Under the pieces are notes generated by a model. That model was not told the origin of the DNA and did not search any database. It worked only from the letters and a program-made list of their open reading frames with translations. A program made the position numbers and the translations under genes. DNA of 31,318 bases, taken from contig JAYMGJ010000173.1 in NCBI GenBank assembly GCA_037178675.1, positions 1-31,318 of the forward strand, read 5' to 3'. Of the stretch, positions 11,642 through 22,588 are shown piece after piece. Positions within the stretch are counted from its first letter, which is position 1, and the number at the start of each line of letters is the position of its first letter. The stretch is from Scleroderma bovista (Eukaryota > Basidiomycota > Agaricomycetes > Boletales > Sclerodermataceae).

Positions 11642-12805
11642 ATGTCTTCGAGATACAATCTACGAAACAAGGGGCGCTCCCGCGCAAACTCCTTGCCAGT
11701 GAGCCCTAACCCACAAAAAGACGCTGACTCACCCCTTAGCGTACCTCCACCTTCCGAAGAAAGCACCCGAAGTGCCAACGCACAGGAAGACCAGAATGAA
11801 ACCGCACCAAGACGATACAGCGATGTCGTCCGTGGGAGCGTGCTCCCTCTTAACGAGGCTTTCCCTGATTTGAGGATAACCTCATCGGTGCCCGGCTCGA
11901 GGAGTACCTCGCCGGTGGGTCCCGGTTCGAAGCTTTGCTCGCCGGTGTTTCTGGGACACGAGCACGAAAGCTCGCCTATGATGCCTGGTGACCTGAGGGT
12001 ACCAGTGGGCAGGAAACAAACATTGATAGCTACTCACTTAGAAGTAATGGCTGTAATCCATACTGAATCCGGATCTGATGGATTACCGAGTGACGGTGTG
12101 TCGGAGTCAACCCCCGAGGATGGGAACAATAAGGACGATAATCTGGGCTGGACTACAGTCAGCCGCAAAGGACAAAGAACGAGGTCAGCATCGCGTGAGA
12201 AGCGACGTCGCTCCAAGGTCTTGGACGATGAGTTAAATCGCATGGTATGCGAAGCAAAAAGGGGACTTACCCCAGATGACCGTGTTAGAATTAATAAAAG
12301 AATTACCACCCTAAAAAATAGGCCTGCCGGGAGGCAGGGCGATGAGACAAGCGAGACTACTTCGAGAGGCGAAGGACCATCCGCTCTCGACAAGGGAAAG
12401 GGCATTGATCCCCGAAACTGGGGTGCTCTCTCCAAGAATGGCGATGACCTGGATCTGGATGGTCAACGAGCAGCGCTGGAATCCTGGAATTTGGCCCGTG
12501 ATATCGCGCGCTCGTCAACAGCGGACTCCGAGGAAGGGAGTTCTGGTTCACACTTGACCAAGAAAAACAAACACAAGCAGAATAATGAGCGTGCGCGCGA
12601 AGTGTCAGCACGAGAGGCGAAGCCCAAAGGCAGAGAACAGCCTGATAAACCTGTTAAAAATAAGCATCAGTCCAAGAATGAGAAACGGAAGGACGCTGCT
12701 GAAAGGAGAAATCTAAGCCCAGTAAAGGCGATGGTGGAAAGGGCAGTTACCCTGAGCGATAAGCCTCGACGGCGCCACATAATGCACCTACTTTGTCACG
12801 TGTAA
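11642..12805 (+). CDS. Retroelement ORF1/gag-like N-terminal protein, truncated
   Basis: A single uninterrupted frame of 387 codons starting MSSRYNLR. It is highly charged and disordered, with the motif LGWTTVSRKGQR near residue 168, a short helical stretch (LTPDDRVRINKRITTLKNR) and long Lys/Glu/Arg-rich tracts. I recall this layout (xxRYxLR start, GWTTV motif, basic tail) from basidiomycete retroelement first ORFs. No zinc knuckle, protease or reverse transcriptase follows; instead the last residues (LLCHV and stop) run into the repeats that start the KDZ element. The simplest reading is a retroelement cut by that element or by a deletion. Assignment to LINE or LTR class is not possible from this part alone. 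Confidence 0.5.
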   Translation: MSSRYNLRNKGRSRANSLPVSPNPQKDADSPLSVPPPSEESTRSANAQEDQNETAPRRYSDVVRGSVLPLNEAFPDLRITSSVPGSRSTSPVGPGSKLCSPVFLGHEHESSPMMPGDLRVPVGRKQTLIATHLEVMAVIHTESGSDGLPSDGVSESTPEDGNNKDDNLGWTTVSRKGQRTRSASREKRRRSKVLDDELNRMVCEAKRGLTPDDRVRINKRITTLKNRPAGRQGDETSETTSRGEGPSALDKGKGIDPRNWGALSKNGDDLDLDGQRAALESWNLARDIARSSTADSEEGSSGSHLTKKNKHKQNNERAREVSAREAKPKGREQPDKPVKNKHQSKNEKRKDAAERRNLSPVKAMVERAVTLSDKPRRRHIMHLLCHV

Positions 12806-13022
12806 CACGGTCAGACGAGGGTGAAAATTGGCCGTGTGTCACGGGCCAGCGGAGGACAAGCCCAGTATTAACTATTACAATGTAACATGGGTGGGCTACA
12901 CACACCAATATTGTCACCATGTGATTTCAGTGGGCTATGGTGGTGTTTAAGGAGGTGTGATAGATGGGGATATTGGTGTTGTCACCATGTCATATGGGCC
13001 AGCCAGGATTTTACTCCCATGC
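12806..13022. repeat. Left subterminal palindromes and GGGCT modules, first block
   Basis: Opens with GTGTAACACGG at 12,799-12,809 and an inverted partner CCGTGTGTCAC at 12,831-12,841. Then the module ATGTAACATGGGTGGGCT, CAGTGGGCTA and CATATGGGCCAGCC. The same words recur at 14,400-15,300. Confidence 0.55.
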
Positions 13023-14160
13023 ACATTAATGGACCAGCCCAGGATTACTGTAATGCAAATGTAATGGGTCGGCTAGCAAAGACAAGTACCAATACATCTA
13101 GTAAGGGGTGATCCAACCAACCCTGCCAGGGCCTGTTCTACCGCGGATGGATTGAAGCAGGGAGACGTACCGCGGGCTGATGTACCGCGGGTTGACTCAC
13201 CACCAGTCAACTAGTTTGACTACCATGGCTTTGACAACAACCAATGAACATTAATAGATTGACTGGAATGCAAAGGTAATGGGTTGGCTAGACAAGACAA
13301 GTACCAGTATGTCTAGGAAGGGGTGATCCACCCGACCCTGCCAAAGGTTGACCTACCATGGATCACAGAGGGTGAAAAACCACGGGTTGACTTATCAGGA
13401 ATTGACTTGCCGCGGGTTTACCTACTGCGGGTTTCCTTACCACGGGTTGACTCAATACCTCTGTAAACCAGGTCAACTCCAATCCATGGCTTTCACTACC
13501 AATGTACATTAATAGATTCACTGAAATGCAAAGGTAATTGGTTGGCCATAGAAGACACTACCAGTACATCTAGTAAGCGGTGATCCAACAAACTCTGCCA
13601 ACGGCTGTCCTACTACGGATGGATTACAGGGGGTTGACCTACCACCTACCGCGGGTTGACTTACCGCAGGTTGACTGATACTTCCGGTCAACCCGGTCTC
13701 CATGGCTTTCACTACCAATGTACATTAATAAATTCACTAGGTAATTGGTTGGCTAGAGAAGACAAGTAACAGTACATATAGTAAGGGGTGATCCAACCAA
13801 TCCTATCAAGGGCTATCCTACCGGGTGGACAACGGGATGACATACCACGGTTAACATACCGCGGGTTAACATACTAGGTTGAGGCCACCAGGTTGACCAC
13901 CATGACTTTCACTACAAATGTGCATTAATGGATTTACTGGAATGAAAAGGTAATGCGTGGGCTAGCAGTACTGGCTCTACTACCACAGATGGATTACAGC
14001 GGGTTGGATATTTACCGAGTGATCTACTGCGGGAGAAGTACCAGCACATACAATAAGGGGTGATCCAACCACTCTGTCAGCAGCACTGGCTTCACTACCA
14101 CGGGTTTACTGCCAACCCTGGGTGACAACCACTACCTCCTGTTGGTTGACCACCAACCAC
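13023..14160. repeat. Five degenerate tandem repeats of 200-258 bp carrying CCGCGG
   Basis: Units begin with (A/G)CATTAAT at 13023, 13248, 13506, 13722 and 13922. Shared order in each: GACTGGAATGCAAAGGTAATGGGTTGG, GACAAGTACCAGTACAT, GTAAGGGGTGATCCAACC, CTGCCA.GGCT, TACCGCGGATGG or TACCGCGGGTTGAC in one to four copies, then CCATGGCTTTCACTACCAATG. The CCGCGG core is intact in some places and changed to CCACGG, CTGCGG or CCGCAG in others. No gene is present; a weak tail runs on to about 14,400. Confidence 0.75.
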
Positions 14161-14399
14161 TATGGATTCCAACAGAGATGGAAAACCTACTTGGCCTTTA
14201 CTCTCAGTAGTTGACAAGAAATTCCTTTATCAATGCCGCCACAGGAAGACCGCGGGCAACCGGGAGTGGTTGAACGTCAGGCATTTGGCTATCTCAATTG
14301 ATAACAACAAATTACTACCACAAGTTTATCACTACTAGTTGGCTATTCAGTTCCAGAACTATGGATTACCCACCACAGTTTATTACCGCGGGTGGAATA

Positions 14400-15300
14400 A
14401 AGGCAGGCTTAGTGGGCCCATGTTCCATAGTAGCACACTAATATTTGTGCCAATGAGCTCCACGTGAGCCCATATATTATTCCATCATCCTTCTTATAGG
14501 GGGATGGTGATATTACACCACCCCATGTAAAATGGATGGGCAGTTATTATAGGGACCCATAGATACGGGTCAGCCAGATTACTACTGTACCCTAACAAAC
14601 AGGTGAGCCTTGTATATAATGACACCGAGTAGTACAAGTGAGCTGATAGTGGCTTGTTCCAATGGGATACAGGTGAGCCCATGTATAATTTAATCATCCC
14701 GTATAACACGGGTGGGCTGTGTATATACTGTCCCTATGCTATAGGTCAGCACACATACCACTGTCCCCTACAGTTTCGGCAGGCACATATTCTTTGCTGT
14801 CGTGTAGCACGAGTGGGCTGTGATATGCATGTCTACATGGTGTATGATAGGGCTGTTATTGTATGGTACCATGTGACACGGGTCAGCCGAGGGAATGCTG
14901 TCCCCTGAAAAACATGTGAGCCCACATACATTGACACAGGTAGCACGAGTGGGCTGAGAATTCATTGTTCCAATTGGATACAGGTGAGCCCATTCAAAAT
15001 TTAATCATCCCATATGACACCAATGGGCTGTTTTTATATGGTCCCGTGTGTATCGGGTCAGCCGAAATAATTGTGTCCCCTAACAAACAGGTGAGCCCGC
15101 ATACATTAACGCGGAGTAGTACCAGTGGGCTGAAAACTGATTGTTGCAATGGGATACGAGTAAGCCCAAATGTAATTCCACAATCCCGTGTGTCATGGGT
15201 AGGCGACAAATATACTGTCCCCTATCATACAAGATGGCCTATAGTTTGCAGCTTCAAGTATAATAGTTGGGCTGATATTAAATTTACTGTCTAATAGCGA
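14400..15300. repeat. Left subterminal repeats, palindromes and GGGCT/AGCCC modules, second block
   Basis: At least three copies of one block (about 14,585-14,755, 14,900-15,070, 15,073-15,235): CTGTCCCCTAACAAACAG, GTGAGCCC, ACCGAGTAGTAC, AGTGGGCTGA, TTCCAATGGGATACAG, GTGAGCCCA, AATTTAATCATCCC, then a palindromic CCCGTGTGACACGGGT followed by GGGCTG. GAGCCC and GGGCT(G/C) face each other, so each block can form an inverted structure. Such subterminal motif clusters are typical transposase-binding regions in large DNA transposons, here by inference only. Confidence 0.65.
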
Positions 15301-15626
15301 TGAGCCCATATCTTGCAATCCCAGGAATGAGGGGTGGGCTGGAATCCGGTTTAAGACAAAGCCGCGGCATGGGATTGGTGCCTAAGCTATGGTACAATAA
15401 TGATTTATCTATAAAGGTCCCAGGGACACTATTCATGTACCCAAATATGCAGATGGGTAAGTTAATGAATGCTCAGGAGATGTTGCCTCAAAGCAGCCGC
15501 GGCAGAATGGCTCACTTCCAGACAGCCAGAGCACAAGGTAAGTCACTAAGTAAGTTGCGACCATATTTTAATATTTTTTAGTAATTTTTCTATGACAATC
15601 ATATTTCTACAAGTACCTCCATGTAT
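15301..15626. other. Spacer between repeats and the TET/JBP gene 3' end
   Basis: Two CCGCGG motifs at 15,362 and 15,497. A 93-codon plus-strand open frame here has no supported start, family or splice context, so no gene is called. Confidence 0.4.
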
Positions 15627-16888
15627 TTACAGTACAGTAGCCCTCAACAAATGCTCCACACCATTGATCCTCATCCAGTCGGCACACCGTGGAACATGTG
15701 CCCACTGATGGATATTATCCCTCATATAGTAAGTCAAACAATACCGGTTTCCTTCAACAGCATTGACCCCATGCCGGAGGAGCCTCCCGGAGAATGCAAC
15801 CGCGGTACCTGGCTTATAGACTAGCTGGATGCCGAGGGTGGGGACGGCCATTACACAATCGGTGTATTCCCCAACATTGACGATGACATCATACCAGCTG
15901 GCACGTGACTGGGGGTCACGGTGAAGTGGGGTCGACCGATTGGCGATAAGGGAAATATTGGTGAATGCAGTAGGCCAGAGGGATAGGGCGTGGTTCATTA
16001 CCGGGTCATACATAGAAGACCAATCCTCCAATGTACTCATTCCTCGCATACCGTCCTCATAGAGCTGTGGATGCATAATCGACAACGCACCCGATACAAT
16101 GGCAGAAGGATATGTCATATCTTGCAGCCACTGAAATCCCGCGGGTGTGTTAAGGTCCGCTGATATAGAGGCATTCTCATGCTGAATATGGGATGATGAG
16201 TAGGTGCATCCGATAATAGATATATACCCACATAATGACCCATCTGGTGCCTTGCAGGAGATAACTCCAGACACCCGGTCACTTGCATATCTTCCCTATT
16301 AAAATACCGCGGTTCTGTTCGCCAGGTCCGCCCAGTTATACTGCTGGCCAGTTGTGTACGAAGCGGACTTAAAGCCTGCAGAATATTTGCCTGAATTTAT
16401 TAATGAACATGGTCGAAAATAGGCAGTATTGGGGCATACCTGTGTTGGGCGTGCCAGGGCACCAGGGAGATACCAGAGTGCTACGGTCCCACCCTCCCCC
16501 AAAATAATAGAGGGTTCATCCAGGACACCAGAGAGCGTTGGAGCGAACTTGGAAAGAAAGGACTGTTCCCTATCCATATTGGTACCAGGCTCCATTGCTG
16601 CCAATGCCTCCGCCAGTCTCAAGAGGTCCACACCAGACTCAACTGGAAACACATAAGTACCTTGCCAAATAGATATTGGAAATACATACCACGATTTTGA
16701 TATGCAGTGACCAAAGTGGCTACCATTTGATGCATCCCGACCAAAAGGTCAACAGGGAGATCAAGAGGAATGGGAGGTGCCACGGGGAGTAAGTCCGGGA
16801 ATGCCAAAGAACAAAAGCGCCGTCGCATGTATCCAGCAACGCGTTGAGAGAGCTCATAGTTTGTCGGATATGACACAGGATTAGCCAT
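15627..16888 (-). CDS. TET/JBP-family 2-oxoglutarate/Fe(II) dioxygenase
   Basis: Five-part model: exons 16888-16690, 16642-16440, 16390-16228 and 16159-15627, all junctions in frame, 365 aa. The dioxygenase core is in the last exon: NR then H268-R-D270 (the HxD iron motif), a block YDVIVNVG, a strand set ending VYKPGTAVAFSG, the distal iron ligand H318 in RHGV, and R327 in NRYCLTYYMR, which should hold 2-oxoglutarate. These features match the compact TET/JBP enzymes of mushrooms. The family oxidises 5-methylcytosine or thymine methyl groups in DNA; these fungal forms are greatly expanded and tied to KDZ transposons. It lies 3' to the transposase in the same element and is divergent from the gene at 17,337. 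Three CCGCGG motifs fall in its exons (15,800, 16,139, 16,307). The substrate for this copy is inferred, but all key residues are present. Confidence 0.88.
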
Positions 16889-17336
16889 GGAGGGGATTGA
16901 ACTGAGGGGAAAAGAAAGGAAGATATGCCAAAATGTATTGACCTATCCCGGGAGCCCATGCCGCGGCAATCAGGATATGGCAGGAATCGGTCACCAATTA
17001 CCTAAATCAGTCACCAATTGAAAATAAATAAAAATAACAATAACTTCCAAATATCCTACCAATTCCGAAAATAGAATGTGGCCATGCCAAGGAACAACCT
17101 ATATGCTGACCGCAGGTAGCCACTCCCGCACTGATATATCTAATTCAAATTGGAACATCAAATGATAAACCAATCAGATTTCAATGGAAGCAATGTGGCA
17201 GTAATTTTGTGTCCGCGGGAATAACTAACTCTTAATGGTACCATGATCATTGTTCCATGAACAATGGTCCAGTTGGCACGTGGGAATACGGGAGATTGTA
17301 TTATAAATATTGACCTTTGATCCTGATCCTGCATCG
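16889..17336. promoter_or_regulatory. Divergent promoter region, TET/JBP and unknown gene
   Basis: 448 bp between two start codons facing away from each other. CCGCGG at 16,961 and 17,213. AT-rich stretch at 16,990-17,060 and a short inverted repeat around 17,240-17,265 (GGTACCATGATCATTG..CAATGG). No TATA box can be named with confidence. Confidence 0.5.
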
Positions 17337-18131
17337 ATGGATTCTGAAGCAATTGTTGCACGCAGGCTGTCCCTCACATTGCAATATGTCGGCATCCGAT
17401 TCAGGTGGTTCGTGTATTCTTTGCAGAAAAGCAGTGACCACGCCATTCTGGAGAAGATGAACTGGTATGGACATGTTCAGGAAGAAGTGGTGTGTTCTTC
17501 CGTATTGAAACTTTGAATATGACCATATCCCCCATGTAGGCACTTCTGGAGCGGTTACTTGCGGCATGCAACAGAAAGGGGCTGGTGATGCAAGTCCCCG
17601 CGGTCGCAGCCCATGTGATGGATTGGGTATCCGTGGCGGATCCGGATGCAGAAACTTTGATGGAACAAATCAAAGAAATAAATGTATTCAAGGTGTATCA
17701 TCGGGAGGCTAGGGTGCTCAGCACACACAGTACACCGCGGGAGTGGTGGGTGTGGGGGAAGAGCCAAGATATACCGCGGACAGCCTTCACCCAGCTGGTC
17801 ACAGAGGCGGAGAAATTCTTTGCCGAATACCAGGTAAGCTTACATTGATGCGCAATGATAAGCTAATAAAAACTGTCAATAGCCTGGGGACTTTGTAATC
17901 CCAGCTCTATTTGATGTCCCCGAAACCCCCCACATTGGCATCCAGGATCTCAAACTACAAACCGAGCAAATGTTGGAAGAAACTGATGAGAAGATCTTTC
18001 ATCAAAACATGGTGTTGCAACATCTGGTTGACCGCATGGCCATGGTGGAATATTTGACTGATGCAGGGGATGAGCTGGAAAACAAATGGGCGGCATCCGC
18101 GGATAAATTATGGAGAGGCACAAATGAGTAG
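17337..18131 (+). CDS. Uncharacterised KDZ-element accessory protein, 231 aa
   Basis: Exons 17337-17489, 17540-17833 and 17883-18131, all phase 0. The ATG at 17,337 is chosen because it is the first in the frame. The protein is largely helical, with no signal peptide or membrane segment. Visible stretches: SLQKSSDHAILEKMNWYGHV, ALLERLLAACNRKGL, an acidic Asp/Glu block, WWVWGKSQDIPRTAF, and a C-terminal Glu-rich helix region (LQTEQMLEETDEKIF) that may form a coiled coil. I know no domain for it. It is divergent from the TET/JBP gene and convergent with the transposase. Four CCGCGG motifs lie in its exons (17,598, 17,735, 17,774, 18,097). Function unknown; retention of a clean frame implies that the element uses it. 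Confidence 0.65.
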
Positions 18132-18658
18132 TGGGGCCATCCCAATAGTAACACATCACAATGATCATTTTTTCCTTTCCACATTAAATGATAGTTGAAT
18201 TATTTGACTGATAAGTTCCCCTAAAAATTGGTACCACAGCTATTTGGGTTAATGGAGGTATCCATTAAGATAAACGGAGAGGGTCATAAAGAGAGATCGG
18301 CTTTGAAGTACATATTTCAGATGATGAAGTATATCAATAGACATTCCTGACTCAATAGACCAATGACTACATCGGAGTGGCCGCCTGACCTGCAGCCGCA
18401 GCCTTATGTAGTAAAAGGAGTTTCCGGGAGGGACAATGAGGAAAGTCACCAGTGGAAAAGTCGTAAATAACGAAATACATTAATTAAAAGTTACTTAATT
18501 AAAAGTTACTCGCCATTATTGGCCTATATGTACGTTGTATATATCCAATTGCACTCTCCCGCGGCATCATCCCACTCAGAAAGGTTGTATAATAATGAAC
18601 AATACACCATCACAAATTATGACTGAACGACACAAAATAATATGCAGCAGTCACAGGA
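18132..18658. other. Convergent intergenic region
   Basis: Shared 3' region of the gene ending at 18,131 and the transposase ending at 18,659. It has a direct repeat TTAATTAAAAGTTACT near 18,480-18,510 and one CCGCGG at 18,559. No gene seen. Confidence 0.45.
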
Positions 18659-21600
18659 CTACTGGCAAAGCCTACCCAATTTATTATACATGTCATATTG
18701 CCTTGCTGCATAACATGCCAAGCCGCGGTCACCGGCTAATGAAGCCTCGGAGGCTTTTTCCTCCCAGCGATCTGCCCGATTCCTGAAGAAGGTATGTGTC
18801 CAACCTTGCTCTGCAGTTATCAACTCCATTTCCTCACTCCATCTGTCTCGCTTTGCCTTTGCCCGCAGCCAGTGGACACGGTAAACTGGTCCAATCATTA
18901 TTCTGAAGGATATATGATGGTGCATGGAAAGGCTTACATTCTGACATCCAGTCATTTTTATCGGTGTCTTTGGGTATATCCATAGTCCAGAACCATGCCA
19001 AAGAGTCATGGCGGTGTCCCCTTGCATTAGGATCTGAGACCGCGGTGCTGACAGTGAGATCCTTTTTGGCAAGTACTTTGTAGCGGTCCAGGATCCTTGG
19101 CTCAGCCTCCAAGGCAACCATTTGCTTTCGGCAACGGTGGTAGACCGCGGCATATCTTTTTACCATTGCATCCAGGTCAGCTACCTTTTTCCACGCGCGG
19201 GTGGTCCCCACATAGTTCCTCCCATGTCTGACCTCTGTGCGAAACAACACCGCTTTATCTGCTAGACCGAGTCGTATTTCATGCAAAGTGTCATTGGCCT
19301 GACCTTGTCTGAGCTGAAGTTCTTGCTCCACCAGGTCAATCAGCCCTAGCTCACGGCACCGCGGCAAACCTATATAGGACGGAAGTGGTAGTGGCGCGTG
19401 CTCAGCACTCCCTGGAGCCAAAGTAATGAATGTATCATCTTCATCACTATCAGTGTCCGCTCGCTGAATCCCATCGAGTCTGCTGTCCCAGTCCGGGCCC
19501 AGAAATGTTGCCGCGGTCTGCACCAAACTATTGATCTGGGATTGTAGCCTGTCATGTCGGCGTGAAAGGTCGAGCCTTTGGGTTTCAGTAGCCCTTGCAT
19601 CAATTTTGCGTGCATCCAATGAGAGGACTACCTGTGCCTCTTCCACTCTCAGGGCTCTCGCCATCAACGTGGCGGATCCCCGCGGTGAACCCGCGGTCGG
19701 CATTTCTAAGAGCTTCATCTCCACAGATTTAATGCTTGGGGCTTACCCCACAAAGTCAAAATTGTTATCTATCTTCCACTGTGAGGCTTACCTTTTTCCA
19801 ATTGGACTTCAAATATATCCATTGCCCTCGGATTTGAAATCCTGTCAAGAAGCGCCTTTGTCTCCTGGTCCTTCCAAATTTGACGGAGGCCCTCCGGAAC
19901 TGTTGTGTCCAAATTTGCAAAGGCATCACTAGATGATGTGAGATTTCGTCTTGCAATTGTCAGTTTCCTCTTCAAAGACAAAGCTGGAAATTGTGAACAC
20001 CGCTCCAATATTGCACACTTGAGGACCACTCACGCATGCGGACCATCTTTAAGAAGTTACTGTCGTTCATTTGGAAGTCAAGCATTTCTTGCCGATGAGG
20101 GGCAGCCATTCCTCGTGTAGAAGGGGAAACAATATTTAAAGAAGCCCACAGAGTTTCCATTATTTCCCCGTCCACATTGCCCACACCAGGAATGAAATTG
20201 GGGGAATACCTTACAAAACATTCACTTTGGTGTCCATGGACATGCCAAATTCCAATGCCGGGTTGGATCCTTAACATGGGTGGAAGAGAAATGAACCGAT
20301 TGCCTTCTATGCGCCTTTGCAGATTTTTGCTGTATTGACAATTGATGTCATAGAAATTTACCACCTGCTGTTCCTGGCCCATTCCATGGCGCACTGCGTG
20401 CACCAGGGCATAGTCCATGTTGATTTGCCTAGTCACCAGTCAATGTGAATTTGTAATTATATACCGCGGACATACTGCTCTCCCTTTTGAAAATCCACCA
20501 TGGCATGGGGAATAAAGCAGCCATGTCTTGCACAGGCACACCCACCAATTCCGGTTGAATCCAACTGACTTCTGTTTGAATTAGCCTGGTTGACTGCCCG
20601 GTGATTGCTGCAGTCCGATTTCTGACCACGGCATCGACAGCCACCGCGGGTAGGTAAATAACCGCGGTTCAATGGATGGAAGACCTACCTCTATTCGATT
20701 CGCACTCCCTGCTAAATATGTTTTATAAGCCCCTGATGTTACCATGAATCCCTTCCCATCCATCAACCAGACCTCATTAGGAGCTGATTTGAGCAACATA
20801 TGCTCCGCTTTGAAATTTCCATCCATCGCAATTATGCGAGCATATTTCCAGCTACCCCCATAAGTAGGATTTGTCAGGGGTAGGAGATTATGACTCACTG
20901 CGCAAGATCCACCTCTCCCGCGGGTGGAATATTGATCCCAGGTTGAGGACATGCCGGGCAAAAGAGGACCAGCTCCCCTGGCCCAGGGTCTGACGATCCT
21001 GCATGAAATCCCTGCCACTTGAGAAGTTTCAGCAGTCTCCATGCCCTGGACACCCTCAGAAGCTCCTTGTACCTATTCTGTCATGGCTACATCAGTACCG
21101 CGGTAATGAATGAGCCACTTAACTTACCGGCACAGAATGCGGGAATGCATTGGATGTCACTCTCTGCAGCTTACTATAGTAGTTCATCGCGGTGGTGCCA
21201 CATTCCACATTATCCCGAATAAAATCATCCAGCACTTGGAAGCTAAATGCGGACCTGGGACTCTTTGTTGTTGCAGGGAAAAGGCCGGCCATCATGAGCT
21301 GTAGATGTGAATCCTCGGAACCATTGCAGCTGCAGTACCGAATATCACAAAAGTGCACTCCATTCGTATGCACCAAGGTTAGACAACCTCTGTCCCGTGG
21401 CCTAGTCAGATGAGGCGGTCGCCCATCATCCTCCATATCTTCCCAAGCCTCTTCATCATCGCTTGCAATATTCCCGCGGCTATATCCCCCTCTGGGACAA
21501 GGTTTTCCACCGTGGCCCAAGTGCATCACAAAACCAATCTACTCTATCAATTATGATGTCGATATGGTGAAAGAAATGACACACCAGGCGAAGAGAGAAG

Positions 21601-22161
21601 TCCTCAAAGAAGGTTCCAGTCCATCTCTGAATCCGATGGAAGGGACTCTGCTGGTGTGCATCCAAGCAACAGTTACTGCAGAACATTGGTCTATGAGCAC
21701 ACTCTGTGCACCTAAATGTGGCATCCTTTCCACAGCACATGCAGATCTTTGATTCTGTGGGTGACTCCATTTCCAGGAGCACCGACAAATATCTGGCCTT
21801 GAAGGGGAGCCAGTCTTGAAGATAGTGATCCTATGATCGGATGAAATAAACTCTTAAATTAAAGGGGGATGGGGAGCAATCTGACCTGGTTCCTTGGCAA
21901 TCTACATGCTCGCAGAGGTGGGTCATCTATGGCAGCATATGCCTCTACAGGCTCATCAGGAAAGAAATTGGTGTGCTCTAATGCTGATGAACCAGCCCGA
22001 GTTGGGGATTGATTGTCATCAGCTCTTTCAATGCGTGCCTTCTTTCGGGGAGGAGCCTTGACCATCTTATCCTTGGATCGTCTGCCTGATCTTACTGTCC
22101 TCCATGTCACCTGCATTACAGGTGTAGAGGGTCCAGCTTTAACTACCTTGGACTTCCCCAT
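18659..22161 (-). CDS. KDZ transposase with CxC2 cysteine cluster
   Basis: Ten exons on the minus strand: 22161-21886, 21830-21585, 21538-21128, 21077-20899, 20851-20689, 20621-20476, 20428-20034, 19983-19792, 19741-18946, 18902-18659. Every junction is in frame; 1,015 aa, the usual size. A second ATG at 22,179 is possible. Order: basic N-terminus with PPRKKAR; DHYLQDWLPFKARYL; the CxC2 zinc-binding cluster at residues 122-157 (C-M-C-C, CTEC, CSNCC, H151, PFH); GFVMHLGHGGKPCP; the RNase-H-like core with D381 in MDGNF, D501 in FYDINCQY and E562 in VDGE, the likely catalytic triad; HVHGH; then a helical C-terminus with LPLPS near residue 785 and WLRAKAKRDRWSEEME. KDZ enzymes move large DNA transposons in fungi. 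Nine CCGCGG motifs are in exons and four in introns 3, 5 and 6. The acceptor choice for exons 6 and 9 is the least certain. Confidence 0.9.
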
Positions 22162-22588
22162 GATGTTCTCTGGACGCAAAGCTCACAGAAAGGATTGCTT
22201 TTGACCTCACAATGCCTCATTGCAATGCCTTGAACTCGGACAACTTCAATGATTGCATTGGGATCCTCGGTTCCCAAACTAGTTCGGGACAATCTTCAGG
22301 TACAAATGAAACCTTGCCAAATATGGAATGAGATCTTGAGATAGGCGAATAAGGGTCGTGAAAATGGACCCTGAAGAAATGGACCTTTCCATGTATGGTA
22401 TAACATTTGCAAATATTCCCAGAACCTTTCCAAATAGGCCTCGGGTGCCGTGTTGTATTTGCACATAAATGGGAAGGGAGGATCAAGGGTCCCTGTGACA
22501 TGGGAAGGAGGTGACCACGGGACCTTTGATCAACAACCCGGTATGCGCACCAGAACTTAGGAATTGCGGAAAAGGTTCCACCTCAGTC
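22162..22588. promoter_or_regulatory. Divergent promoter region, transposase and modular gene
   Basis: 427 bp between the transposase ATG and the ATG at 22,589. Unlike the other two divergent promoters it has no CCGCGG; the motif is absent from 21,480 to 23,179. A minus-strand open frame at 22,217-22,501 has no domain and is treated as chance. Confidence 0.5.

Noticed and set aside
13023..14160. CRISPR-like or satellite array
   Set aside because: Repeats are 200-258 bp, degenerate and without unique spacers of constant length; this is a eukaryotic subterminal repeat.
15300..15581. 93-codon plus-strand frame between repeats and the TET/JBP gene
   Set aside because: Composition follows the repeats, no start context, no family, no splice partners.
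19983..20034. Frameshift in the transposase between the acidic-triad exon and the next
   Set aside because: A GTGAGT donor and TTTCCAG acceptor give a normal 50-bp intron that restores frame.
22217..22501. 94-codon minus-strand frame upstream of the transposase
   Set aside because: No domain, no splice link into the transposase, and the transposase already has a good start; it lies in the shared promoter.
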